DNA of 64,000 bases from Sphingomonadaceae bacterium PASS1 (GTDB taxonomy: Bacteria > Pseudomonadota > Alphaproteobacteria > Sphingomonadales > Sphingomonadaceae), in contig NKIR01000003.1 in assembly GCA_002255985.1 (NCBI GenBank), positions 124,001 to 188,000 on the forward strand, given 5' to 3'. Shown here piece by piece: positions 1 to 8,265 of this stretch. The notes under the pieces were generated by a model that had not been told where the DNA came from, did not search any database, and saw only the letters and a list, made by a program, of their open reading frames with translations. The position numbers were made by a program, and so were the translations under genes. Each line of letters starts with the position of its first letter. The first letter of the stretch is position 1.

Positions 1-527
1 TCGCGCTCGGATGGCTTCAGAATGAAGGCATTGCCAACAGCGACAGCGACAGCGCCCATCCACAAAGGGATCATCGCCGGAAAGTTGAATGGGGTGATGC
101 CAGCGCCGATGCCGATCGGCTGGCGCATCGAATAGACATCGATACCCGGGCCTGCGCCTTGGGTATACTCGCCCTTTACCGCATGCGGCAAACCGCAACA
201 GAACTCGACAACCTCAAGCCCGCGCTGGATGTCGCCTTTCGAATCCTCGATAACCTTGCCATGTTCTGCGCTCAGCATCTCGGCCAGTTCGTTCATGTGC
301 TTTTCGATCAGCGCCTTGAAATTGAACATGACCCGCGCGCGGCGTTGCGGGTTGGTCATCGCCCACGCCGGTTGTGCTGCCTCAGCTGCCGACACCGCCT
401 GCCCCAGCACAACTGCATCGCCCAAAGCCACACGGCCCTGAACACCGCCATTATTTGGGTCCATGATGTCGCTAAAACGCTTTGAGGCAGGCGTATTGCC
501 TACTATGAAATGATCAACCTGTCGCAT
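1..527 (-). CDS. mmsA: Methylmalonate-semialdehyde dehydrogenase (CoA-acylating), N-terminal part
   Basis: Partial gene cut by the window edge; about 175 N-terminal residues are visible, read leftwards from an ATG at 525-527. The protein is a cytosolic NAD-dependent aldehyde dehydrogenase that converts methylmalonate or malonate semialdehyde plus CoA to propionyl- or acetyl-CoA in valine and inositol catabolism. Family-typical stretches are visible: NPQRRARVMF near residue 60, SKGDIQRGLEVVEF near 90, the Rossmann-side segment GITPFNFPAMIP, and GNAFILKPSE at the edge. The catalytic cysteine lies outside the window. It is transcribed in the same direction as the GntR gene upstream, with a 183-bp gap, so co-transcription is possible but not shown. 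A related semialdehyde dehydrogenase is the main alternative. Confidence 0.9.
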   Translation of the reverse strand, partial: MRQVDHFIVGNTPASKRFSDIMDPNNGGVQGRVALGDAVVLGQAVSAAEAAQPAWAMTNPQRRARVMFNFKALIEKHMNELAEMLSAEHGKVIEDSKGDIQRGLEVVEFCCGLPHAVKGEYTQGAGPGIDVYSMRQPIGIGAGITPFNFPAMIPLWMGAVAVAVGNAFILKPSER

Positions 528-710
528 GGCACTACCTCTTTTAGGGAATATCAGCGTCGCGATTGCACAACCCTACTTCAAAGGTCCAGTGCGCCGACAA
601 AGCATCGACTGTGCGATGGTGCCTTACGTCCGAGACCAAGAGCTTCCAAACGCCGATGTTAAAATAAGCGCCTCATCAACGTCAGATCGCAACGGAATGA
701 CCAAAAGCCC

Positions 711-1403
711 TTAGGTAGCGAACAACAGACTATCGAGGACCGCACTAAGGTGCATGCGCATTGCCGTGCGCGCAGCAGCCGGATCGCGATTGCGCAGCGC
801 GTCGACAATCGCACTATGTTCATCAACGACTGGCTTGATATTCGCGGTGCGGGCCTTTTCGTGTAGCAACGCGCTTTCGGGCGAATTGGCGCGTAAGTTC
901 CAAAGCTCTTTGATCGTATTGACGATAGCGGCGTTGCGCGTGGCAGCGGCGATGCTGAGATGAAACGCCCTGTCCGCCCGTTCACTGCCGCCCTTCGATA
1001 AATTTTCAGCGGCGATGGCGCGAACGAGCGCATCAAGTTCGTTTAGTTCTTCATCTGTTATCTGCGATGCAGCGAGCGCTGCGGCTTCACCTTCAAACAA
1101 CAGGCGTGCTTCGGTTAGTTCAAAGGCGGTTATATTGAACCCCGGAATCTCTGTCTTGCCGGGCACGCGCTTCACATATGCTCCGGAGCCAACGCGCACA
1201 TCAACCAGACCTTGTACTTCTAGCGCGATGATCGCTTCGCGGACGGTTGGGCGGCTAACATCATATTCAATCGACAACTCGCGTTCGGCGGGAAGTCGAT
1301 CGCCTACGGCATATTTTCCACTGGACAGTTTGGCGATCAGGGCTCGGGCAAGGGTCTGGTAAAGTCGGTCGAAACTGGAAGTTGGCGAAGGTACTGCGGC
1401 CAT
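711..1403 (-). CDS. GntR family regulator, FadR-type (FCD domain)
   Basis: A 230-residue transcription factor. Residues about 12-80 form a winged helix-turn-helix (SSGKYAVGDRLPAERELS, then SRPTVREAIIALEVQGLV) and the remainder an all-helical FCD effector domain. The FCD metal-site pattern is visible as DRAFH near 150 and further histidines in DEH and MRMHL near the C terminus. Such proteins usually repress a neighbouring sugar-acid operon until a ligand binds. It is divergent from the mannonate dehydratase gene, and a palindrome of the FadR operator type (1421-1433) sits between them, 18 bp from its own start. The likely role, by inference, is a uronate-responsive repressor of the divergent manD-GH79 genes and of itself. 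Confidence 0.9.
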   Translation of the reverse strand: MAAVPSPTSSFDRLYQTLARALIAKLSSGKYAVGDRLPAERELSIEYDVSRPTVREAIIALEVQGLVDVRVGSGAYVKRVPGKTEIPGFNITAFELTEARLLFEGEAAALAASQITDEELNELDALVRAIAAENLSKGGSERADRAFHLSIAAATRNAAIVNTIKELWNLRANSPESALLHEKARTANIKPVVDEHSAIVDALRNRDPAAARTAMRMHLSAVLDSLLFAT

Positions 1404-1420
1404 GCATTATATCCTTGATT

Positions 1421-1433
1421 TTGGTCAGACCAA
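1421..1433. promoter_or_regulatory. Predicted FadR/GntR-family operator palindrome
   Basis: TTGGTCAGACCAA is a perfect inverted repeat (5-bp arms around CAG). Its core TGGTCAGACCA fits the established FadR-subfamily operator TnGTnnnACnA exactly. It lies in the 103-bp divergent intergenic region between the GntR gene (start 1403) and manD (start 1507), where an autoregulatory and operon-controlling site is expected. Binding by the adjacent regulator is inferred. Confidence 0.75.
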
Positions 1434-1506
1434 TTTCTATCGAGTTTGCATTCAATCGGCTGAACGTCAAGTGGAATGCCGCCTTCCGTGAGGGTTTCGA
1501 AATATC

Positions 1507-2715
1507 ATGAAAATCGTATCAGCCAAAGTCATCGTCACCTGCCCCGGGCGTAATTTTGTGACGCTCAAGATCGAAACAGATCAGGGCGTGTATGGCATTG
1601 GTGATGCGACCCTCAACGGGCGTGAGCTTTCGGTCGTTTCCTATCTGGAAGATCATGTCATCCCCTGCCTGATCGGTATGGATCCGCGCCGGATCGAGGA
1701 TATATGGCAGTATCTCTATCGTGGTGCGTACTGGCGGCGCGGACCGGTGACGATGCGGGCGATTGCCGCAGTCGATGTGGCGCTTTGGGATATCAAGGCG
1801 AAATGCGCAGGGATGCCGCTTTACGATCTGCTCGGCGGGCGTTCACGCGACGGGATCATGGTCTACGGCCATGCCAATGGCAGCGACATCGAGGAAACGG
1901 TGGATGCGGTCGGCCAGTATATCGACCTTGGCTATAAGGCGATCCGCGCACAAACCGGCGTGCCGGGCATTAAGGATGCTTATGGTGTCGGGCGCGGCAA
2001 GCTTTATTACGAGCCCGCCGATGCAGAGCTGCCCAGCGTCACTGGTTGGGACACGCGCAAGGCGCTCAATTATGTCCCAAAAATGTTTGAGAAATTGCGG
2101 GATACCTATGGATTTGACCATCATCTCTTGCATGACGGGCACCACCGCTACACCCCTCAGGAAGCCGCCAATCTCGGCAAGATGTTGGAGCCATTTCAGC
2201 TGTTCTGGTTCGAGGATTGCACCCCTGCTGAGAACCAAGAGGCGTTCAAGCTGGTCCGCCAGCACACCACGACGCCGCTCGCCGTGGGGGAGATTTTCAA
2301 CACCATCTGGGACTGTAAAGATCTCATCCAGAACCAGTTGATCGACTATATCCGCTGCACCATCGTCGGCGCGGGTGGAGTTACCCATTTGCGCCGGATT
2401 GCAGATTTGGCCAGCCTTTATCAGATTCGTACGGGCTGTCATGGTGCGACTGATCTGTCGCCAGTCACGATGGGCGCGGCGCTGCATTTTGACACATGGG
2501 TGCCCAATTTCGGTATTCAAGAATATATGCGCCACACGCCCGAAACGGACGAGGTGTTCCCGCATGATTATCGCTTTGAAAAGGGCGAGATGTTCGTGGG
2601 TGATACGCCCGGCCATGGCGTCGATATCGACGAGGCGCTCGCCGCCAAATATCCTTATAAGCCTGCCTATCTGCCGGTCGCACGACTGGAAGATGGCACG
2701 ATGTGGAACTGGTAA
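1507..2715 (+). CDS. manD: D-mannonate dehydratase (enolase superfamily ManD)
   Basis: A 402-residue enolase-superfamily enzyme that dehydrates D-mannonate to 2-keto-3-deoxygluconate in hexuronate catabolism, in the cytosol. Mg-binding and catalytic residues are at D210 and H212 (HDGHHRYTP), E236 (WFEDCTP) and E262 (AVGEIFNT), which, with the 402-residue length and C-terminal WNW, match the characterised Novosphingobium aromaticivorans ManD. The N-terminal capping domain covers about residues 1-125 and the TIM barrel follows. The stop codon is nearly abutted by the strong AAGGAG ribosome site of the next gene, so manD and the GH79 gene form an operon. The divergent GntR regulator with its operator is the likely control. 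Confidence 0.95.
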   Translation: MKIVSAKVIVTCPGRNFVTLKIETDQGVYGIGDATLNGRELSVVSYLEDHVIPCLIGMDPRRIEDIWQYLYRGAYWRRGPVTMRAIAAVDVALWDIKAKCAGMPLYDLLGGRSRDGIMVYGHANGSDIEETVDAVGQYIDLGYKAIRAQTGVPGIKDAYGVGRGKLYYEPADAELPSVTGWDTRKALNYVPKMFEKLRDTYGFDHHLLHDGHHRYTPQEAANLGKMLEPFQLFWFEDCTPAENQEAFKLVRQHTTTPLAVGEIFNTIWDCKDLIQNQLIDYIRCTIVGAGGVTHLRRIADLASLYQIRTGCHGATDLSPVTMGAALHFDTWVPNFGIQEYMRHTPETDEVFPHDYRFEKGEMFVGDTPGHGVDIDEALAAKYPYKPAYLPVARLEDGTMWNW

Positions 2716-2725
2716 GGAGAGAGAC

Positions 2726-4234
2726 ATGCGCAAGGCATTGATGACGGGCGCGGCGCTGATGTTCGCTGCAACGGCGGCCGCCGCACCGCCTCGCGACACC
2801 ATAATGCTTTCCAGCCTTGCCAAGCTGGGGACGGTCGATGAACGCTTCCAGTCGTACAATATCGAAATGGTCGAAGTAACCGGCGGGCGTTTCTGGGCAC
2901 CTTATGGCGGCCCTGCCGCAGAGATGTACCGGATGCGGCCGCCTGCCGATCTGGCCGATCCACGGTTGCGCCATCTGGCGCGGCATTTGGGGCCAGTCTA
3001 TCTGCGGGTGAGCGGCACATGGGCAAACACCACCTATCTTCCTGCCGAGGGGGAAAGCCTGTCCAGTCCCCCCGAAGGATATAAGCAGATACTCACGCGT
3101 GACCAGTGGCGCGGTGTCGTCGCCTATTCAAAGGCCGTGGGCGCGAAAATCGTCACCAGCTTTGCCGCTGGTGATGGCACACGCGGATCAGACGGCGTGT
3201 GGAAGCCGGATCAGGCGCAGCGCCTTATCGATCTGACGCGGTCCGCAGGCGGCGCCATTTACGGCGCAGAATTCTTCAACGAACCCAACATCCCAATGCA
3301 TGGCGGCCTACCCAAAGGATATGGCACGGCTGACTTTATCCGCGATTTTGGCGTCTTCCGCGACTGGGCAAAACGCGCTGCGCCAGACATGGAAATTATC
3401 GGCTATGGCGGCGTTTCCGAAGGATCAATGATGAAGGCCAGCCCGCAAACGGCATCGCGCGGGTTCCTTTCAACCGAAGATTTCATGAAAGCCAATCCCG
3501 GCGCGCTGGATATCGTTGCCTATCATTTTTACGGCGGTGTTTCGCAGCGATGCGGCGGCGCAGGCGAAGTCAAAAAAGATGTGGCGCTCACGCCCGGTTG
3601 GCTCGACCGAACGCTCCTTGACCAAGCCCATTATGGCAATTTGCGCGATCGTTATGAACCCGGCAAACCGCTTTGGCTGAATGAAACCGCGCAAGCAGCA
3701 TGCGGCGGCAGCCCCTGGGCCGCAAGCTTTCTCGACAGCTTCCGCTACCTCAACCAACTGGGCTTGCTGGCGCAAAAGGGCGTCCAGTCGGTGCAGCACA
3801 ATACGCTTGCGGCGTCTGATTATGGTCTGATTGATGGTGATACACTCGCGCCGCGTCCCAATTACTGGGCGGCGCTGCTCTGGACGAAAAATATGGGGGC
3901 AACGGTTCTTGCTTCCCCCGCTTCCCCCTCGCCAGATATGCGGATTTATGCGCACTGCCTGAAAGGCGGTAAAGGCGGCGTCGGACTTGTTGCAATAAAT
4001 ACCGGAAGTGCACCGCAAAACCTGTTCTTTGGCAAAACTGGGAAAGTCTGGGTGATGAATGCCGCTTCGGTGGACAGCATGACGATCAGCATCAACGGCA
4101 AGTCGCCGGCCATCGACGCCAAGGGCAGGCTTTCCGGATTGGACGGCGCCACCGCGAAGGGTAGCATCTCGCTGCCTGGCCAGACTATTGGTTTTGTTGC
4201 TGTAGCTGGCGCAAACAACACCGCCTGTCGCTGA
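2726..4234 (+). CDS. Secreted glycoside hydrolase, GH79-like (beta-glucuronidase/heparanase type)
   Basis: A 502-residue exported protein, with a signal peptide over residues 1 to about 20 (MRKALMTGAALMFAATAAAA). The start is chosen at 2726 because AAGGAGAG precedes it by about six bases and a signal peptide follows; a longer reading overlaps manD. A TIM-barrel retaining glycosidase is suggested by an acid/base glutamate at E186 (AEFFNEPN) and a nucleophile at E320 (LWLNETAQ), both in contexts resembling heparanase and bacterial GH79 beta-glucuronidases. The C-terminal 90 residues look like the beta-sandwich of the family. Next to manD, it plausibly frees glucuronic acid or its methyl ether from plant or algal glucuronides in the periplasm. 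Substrate is not determinable from sequence. Confidence 0.75.
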   Translation: MRKALMTGAALMFAATAAAAPPRDTIMLSSLAKLGTVDERFQSYNIEMVEVTGGRFWAPYGGPAAEMYRMRPPADLADPRLRHLARHLGPVYLRVSGTWANTTYLPAEGESLSSPPEGYKQILTRDQWRGVVAYSKAVGAKIVTSFAAGDGTRGSDGVWKPDQAQRLIDLTRSAGGAIYGAEFFNEPNIPMHGGLPKGYGTADFIRDFGVFRDWAKRAAPDMEIIGYGGVSEGSMMKASPQTASRGFLSTEDFMKANPGALDIVAYHFYGGVSQRCGGAGEVKKDVALTPGWLDRTLLDQAHYGNLRDRYEPGKPLWLNETAQAACGGSPWAASFLDSFRYLNQLGLLAQKGVQSVQHNTLAASDYGLIDGDTLAPRPNYWAALLWTKNMGATVLASPASPSPDMRIYAHCLKGGKGGVGLVAINTGSAPQNLFFGKTGKVWVMNAASVDSMTISINGKSPAIDAKGRLSGLDGATAKGSISLPGQTIGFVAVAGANNTACR

Positions 4235-4452
4235 TCCATCACGCATAGGCCTGCATCCTCTGCTGGGGGAAGCGACGCTGCAACTGCGTCAACATAGCTT
4301 GGCCTTGCGCCAAACATGTTATGCACGCTGTTGTCTTATGGACAAAAGCCGCTCTTCACTCCGAGCAGTTTAATCGCGCACTGTAATATTCAACGGAATT
4401 CGCAAAACAGCAACGGCCGCATTTGCCCATATGGATTCCTGTTTTGTTGTCT

Positions 4453-5898
4453 TTAAAACAAACCTGCCACTTCGCGTTGGGCGGTTCGCGCATCTACTGG
4501 TGCAGGAAGGACGCGGCGCTCCGTCCGCGTAGAGGTGCTTTGCGCAGTTTGGGCAACGACAACCGGTGTGCAACTGCGGCCTGCAACAAAGTCCAACGCT
4601 GTGCGCAATGATGCCTCGAGCGGATCACCCAACGGCCGGCTAATATCGTCCGCTGCCGCGCATGTGGCGCGCATTGTACCCGCCAGTCCGGAATAATAGT
4701 CGCCCTGTCCGGCTGCATTATCCTTCGCAAAGGCAACAACACGAATTCGGTCATCGCACGCGGACTGGTCGACCGCTATTTGCCCAACGGGTTTGCCGTA
4801 ACTGTTGCTGCCAATCAGTGCAGCATTCGCACCCAAATATGGCCCAAAACTGTTCATCACCAACTCGCTGGCGGAAGCTGTGGCACCGGTTGCAATAAAG
4901 GCAATTTTAATGGGCGAAACCGACTGCGCTTGTGGCGTAAAGCGTCGGGTTTCGTTGTTTGAAGACTTTGACGCGCGAAAACGCGTGACTGTAAAGACGT
5001 CGCTGGAAAAGCGGTTGCCCCCCATCAGGTCGCCCATCAGTTCAGCCGTCGAAACCAGCCCGCCACCATTGTACCGGAAATCGATAACAAAATTTGTAAT
5101 ACCCTGAGCCCGGAAATCAGCAAAAGCGGTTCGCAACTGGTTGTCTGCCGTGGAAATAAAAGTGCGCATATTGATGTAGCCAACGCGCTGACCACCATTG
5201 TCAATCACTCTCACGCCATAACGCGGCGACAATGGCGCGATATTATAGTCGGCCTTCGCCACCGTGACATTCCGCACGCCGCCCGCGTCGGTAATGCGCA
5301 ATACCCGGCTTGTGCCAACCGTGCTTGGTCCAAGCGCGCTCGTGATACCACTTGTTCCCTGCGCGGTGATGATATCAGCGACGGGCGTTAGATTTGCGGC
5401 GTCGATTCCAATCGCCAGAACTTCGGTTCCGCGATCAATGCCCGCAGCGAGCGCTGGTGCACCCTCAAACGCTTCAATCACGAAAAGCCGGGTTCCCTGA
5501 TACGCGAAACGCACACCCAGACCCGCCGTCGAACCCGAGGAGAAAAAGGCGTTTTCTTCCTGAATAGACGTCACATAGGTAAAATACCGATCACGTCCCT
5601 GCGCACGCGCATTAGCGGTGAGCGCATCAATATAGGATTGCACGGATGTATAAGATGTCTTTGCCAATGACCCCGGAAGGGTTTCCGGAAACAAATACCA
5701 TTCATTCAAAACCGAAAAGGCAAAATCTTGCCGACTGCTCAGGCTGCACGTCGACGATGTCGGTGGTGAAGTGGGCGGCGTCGAACTGGTCGGCGGAACT
5801 ATGACGGTTCCACCGCCGGAACTGCTACCGCCACCGCCGCAAGCCGTTAGGCCTGCAGCCAAAATGACAATAACGTTCTTCAACGCGCCGTTCTTCAT
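4453..5898 (-). CDS. S41 family C-terminal-processing peptidase, lipoprotein
   Basis: 481 residues with a lipoprotein signal (LTAC at residues 17-20 followed by GGGGSSSGGG) and a low-complexity Gly/Ser/Pro/Thr linker to about residue 50. Then come an S41 N-terminal helical region, a PDZ-like domain (GLGVRFAYQGTRLFVIEAFEGAPALAAGIDRG in pieces, about 125-215), and the tail-specific protease domain with the serine in GATASASEL and the lysine in SYGKPVG. It is therefore probably an outer-membrane-tethered periplasmic serine protease. It is convergent with the GH79 gene and divergent from the ABC1-kinase gene, so appears monocistronic. The substrate cannot be inferred. Confidence 0.88.
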   Translation of the reverse strand: MKNGALKNVIVILAAGLTACGGGGSSSGGGTVIVPPTSSTPPTSPPTSSTCSLSSRQDFAFSVLNEWYLFPETLPGSLAKTSYTSVQSYIDALTANARAQGRDRYFTYVTSIQEENAFFSSGSTAGLGVRFAYQGTRLFVIEAFEGAPALAAGIDRGTEVLAIGIDAANLTPVADIITAQGTSGITSALGPSTVGTSRVLRITDAGGVRNVTVAKADYNIAPLSPRYGVRVIDNGGQRVGYINMRTFISTADNQLRTAFADFRAQGITNFVIDFRYNGGGLVSTAELMGDLMGGNRFSSDVFTVTRFRASKSSNNETRRFTPQAQSVSPIKIAFIATGATASASELVMNSFGPYLGANAALIGSNSYGKPVGQIAVDQSACDDRIRVVAFAKDNAAGQGDYYSGLAGTMRATCAAADDISRPLGDPLEASLRTALDFVAGRSCTPVVVAQTAQSTSTRTERRVLPAPVDARTAQREVAGLF

Positions 5899-6122
5899 GC
5901 CGGTCTATCTCTCTCTAAATTCAGTTTATGCCATAATAGGTGCACCGGAAGGCGGCCACCGACAAGTAAGATTTCGCATCATGACGCAACTTCATGTAAA
6001 ATTTCTTTAACGTCATTCCTGGTCGGCGCATTCGTTGGGCCAAGAGATAATTTGGTTCGCTTGCCTTGTCTAAATCGGCACACCCCTCATATTGGCCCCT
6101 TACTTCATAGAGACCCTCACCC

Positions 6123-7445
6123 ATGCCACCTGAAGAATTTCGGTCCAAAGGACTGCGTGTACCCAGCGGGCGGCTTTCGCGCATCGCCCGTTTTGGCAAT
6201 ATGGCGACAGGCATTGCGGGAAGCATGTTGCTTGATGGTGCCAAGCAGTTTGCATCTGGGCGGCGGCCGACGGTGGCCGATTTGCTTATGACACCACCAA
6301 ACGCATTAAAGGTTACCCTGCAGTTGGGGCAAATGCGCGGCGCGGCGATGAAATTGGGGCAGCTTGTATCCATGGATACCGGCGATTTCCTTCCGCCGGA
6401 GCTTGCGGATATATTCGCGCGACTACGTGCGGATGCGCAGCACATGCCGCCTGCCCAGTTGAACGCGGTGCTCGCAGGGCATTGGGGCCGGAATTGGCGC
6501 GAACAATTCATTCGCTTTGACGACCGCCCCATTGCGGCAGCCTCCATCGGGCAAGTCCACCGCGCGCTGACCCTCGACAATGAAGATGTGGCAATCAAGA
6601 TCCAATATCCCGGCGTCCGGCGCAGCATTGACAGCGATGTTGATAATGTCGCTACGCTGCTGAAGTTGTCGCATCTATTGCCGAGCACACTCGACATCGC
6701 GCCATTGCTGGTCGAGGCAAAGCGCCAGTTGCATGAGGAAGCCGATTATATCCGCGAGGGCGAATATCTGGCACAGTTTGGGGCGCTTTTGGCCGATGAC
6801 GCGGCGTACACCGTTCCGGCGCTGCATCCGGCCTTGAGCGGCAAAAACGTGTTGGTCATGTCGTTCATTGAAAGTGTTGCGATAGAATCGACGGTGACTG
6901 CGCCGCAGGAAGAACGCGACCGGATAATGACGTTGCTGATTGAACTGGTCTTGCGTGAACTGTTTAAATTTAATGTCATGCAAACCGATCCGAATTTCGC
7001 CAACTACCGTTACGACCCGGCAACAGGGAAAGTCGTGCTTCTCGATTTTGGTGCAAGCCGCCCGTTACCGAAAGCTGTCGTCGACCAATATCGCCATCTG
7101 CTTCAGATGGGATTGGCCGGTGACCATGATGGCGTTTTGGCAGCAGTCATCGATATGGGTTTTATGAATGCCCAGACGGCAAAGCTGAATAGCCGCGAGA
7201 TAAAAACGATTGTGGCGACGGCAATCAACATGGTGCAGCAACAAGGCCCGTTCGATTTCGGCCAGACAGGGTTTGTCGGTGACATGCGCGACGAAGGCAT
7301 GAATATAGCCGCCGACCGCCGCAACTGGCACATCCCGCCGTCTGAAATGTTATTTGTGCAACGCAAGCTAGGCGGCGTGTTTTTGTTGGCAAACCGGTTA
7401 AAGGCGCGTGTTGATGTTCGAAGCATGTTGGATAAATATATGTAA
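6123..7445 (+). CDS. ABC1/UbiB (AarF/ADCK) family atypical kinase
   Basis: 440 residues, a member of the protein-kinase-like family that supports ubiquinone or other isoprenoid lipid synthesis. The family's KxGQ motif (KLGQLVSMD, about residue 79), AAASIGQVH (about 139), the VAIK lysine (about 158), EEADY, and DFG (LLDFGASR, about 306) are present. The catalytic-loop motif reads QTDPNFANY instead of the common HADPHPGN, so the Asp and Asn are kept but the leading His is replaced. It is flanked by divergent and independent genes, so probably a single-gene transcript. Whether it is the cell's UbiB or a paralogue cannot be told here. Confidence 0.88.
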   Translation: MPPEEFRSKGLRVPSGRLSRIARFGNMATGIAGSMLLDGAKQFASGRRPTVADLLMTPPNALKVTLQLGQMRGAAMKLGQLVSMDTGDFLPPELADIFARLRADAQHMPPAQLNAVLAGHWGRNWREQFIRFDDRPIAAASIGQVHRALTLDNEDVAIKIQYPGVRRSIDSDVDNVATLLKLSHLLPSTLDIAPLLVEAKRQLHEEADYIREGEYLAQFGALLADDAAYTVPALHPALSGKNVLVMSFIESVAIESTVTAPQEERDRIMTLLIELVLRELFKFNVMQTDPNFANYRYDPATGKVVLLDFGASRPLPKAVVDQYRHLLQMGLAGDHDGVLAAVIDMGFMNAQTAKLNSREIKTIVATAINMVQQQGPFDFGQTGFVGDMRDEGMNIAADRRNWHIPPSEMLFVQRKLGGVFLLANRLKARVDVRSMLDKYM

Positions 7446-7457
7446 CATATCCCATTT

Positions 7458-7489
7458 ATAACGCGCGATGACCCCGAAATTCGCGTTAT
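7458..7489. repeat. Inverted repeat ATAACGCG / CGCGTTAT, 16-nt spacer
   Basis: Perfect 8-bp arms at 7458-7465 and 7482-7489 between the ABC1-kinase stop and ahpC. No T-run follows on either strand, so it is a poor intrinsic terminator; it could be a protein-binding site about 105 bp ahead of ahpC. It does not match the OxyR consensus. Confidence 0.45.
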
Positions 7490-7593
7490 CGAAAAAAACG
7501 ATTAGTCATTGCAAAAACGGTTGCTGGACTAAATAACAGAATTCGTGTTGGGGAGCGTTAGAATTTCAAAAACCACCATCGAAAGGATTTCAC

Positions 7594-8157
7594 ATGGGTA
7601 TCATAGGTTCAAGCATTAAGCCGTTCACAACGCAGTCGTACAAGGGCGGCAAGTTCGTTGAAGTTTCTGACGCGGACGTAAAGGGCAAGTGGGGCGTATT
7701 CTTCTTTTACCCTGCCGACTGGACATTTGTATGCCCAACCGAGTTGGAAGACCTTGCTGACCAATATGCTGACCTGCAAGCCATGGGCGTTGAAGTATTC
7801 GCAGTGTCGACCGACACGCATTTCAGCCACAAGTCATGGCATGACAGCTCGCCAGCGATCAGCAAGATCAACTACCACATGCTTGGTGACCAGAACCACG
7901 TCATCAGCAACAACTTCGGCGTATTGCGCGAAGGCCAAGGCCTTGCCGACCGTGCGACCTTCGTCGTTGACCCAGACGGCGTCATTCAGGTCATGGAAAT
8001 CACCTGTGAAGGCGTTGGCCGTAATGCGGTTGAACTCGTCCGCAAGATCAAAGCTGCGATCTACGTGCGCGAGCATCCCGGTCAGGTTTGCCCTGCGAAG
8101 TGGGAAGAAGGCGGCGAAACGCTTGCACCTTCGATCGACCTCGTCGGCAAGATCTAA
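7594..8157 (+). CDS. ahpC: Peroxiredoxin AhpC (alkyl hydroperoxide reductase subunit C)
   Basis: A 187-residue typical 2-Cys peroxiredoxin. The peroxidatic cysteine is C47 in [13 protein letters not shown] and the resolving cysteine C166 in [11 protein letters not shown]. It reduces hydrogen peroxide, organic hydroperoxides and peroxynitrite in the cytosol, and is recycled by AhpF, encoded 108 bp downstream. The start is preceded by a good ribosome site (AAAGGA, about seven bases). Length and sequence are standard for the enterobacterial-type AhpC. OxyR control is usual for the family, but I could not identify an OxyR site. Confidence 0.97.
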   Translation: MGIIGSSIKPFTTQSYKGGKFVEVSDADVKGKWGVFFFYPADWTFVCPTELEDLADQYADLQAMGVEVFAVSTDTHFSHKSWHDSSPAISKINYHMLGDQNHVISNNFGVLREGQGLADRATFVVDPDGVIQVMEITCEGVGRNAVELVRKIKAAIYVREHPGQVCPAKWEEGGETLAPSIDLVGKI

Positions 8158-8166
8158 TATACATTT

Positions 8167-8194
8167 GGGTGTCGCGTTCTTTAGCGCGGCACCC
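8167..8194 (+). terminator. Hairpin between ahpC and ahpF (attenuator-like)
   Basis: A 10-bp stem (8167-8176 with 8185-8194, one G-U pair) closes an 8-nt loop directly after ahpC. It is followed by ATCCCCC rather than a T-run. A partial terminator or mRNA-stabilising stem would allow more AhpC than AhpF; this role is inferred. Confidence 0.5.
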
Positions 8195-8265
8195 ATCCCC
8201 CAATATTCGACCAATTTAGCCGCCATCCGTTGCGGCGTGACCGTGCATGCGTGAAAGAGACCCCG

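Noticed and set aside
1843-2859. 338-codon open frame on the minus strand opposite manD
   Set aside because: It is the antisense frame of a clearly identified enzyme gene, has no recognisable domain, and crosses the start of the GH79 gene.
7458-7489. Intrinsic terminator after the ABC1-kinase gene
   Set aside because: The inverted repeat has a 16-nt loop and is followed by an A-run, not a T-run, in the direction of transcription.
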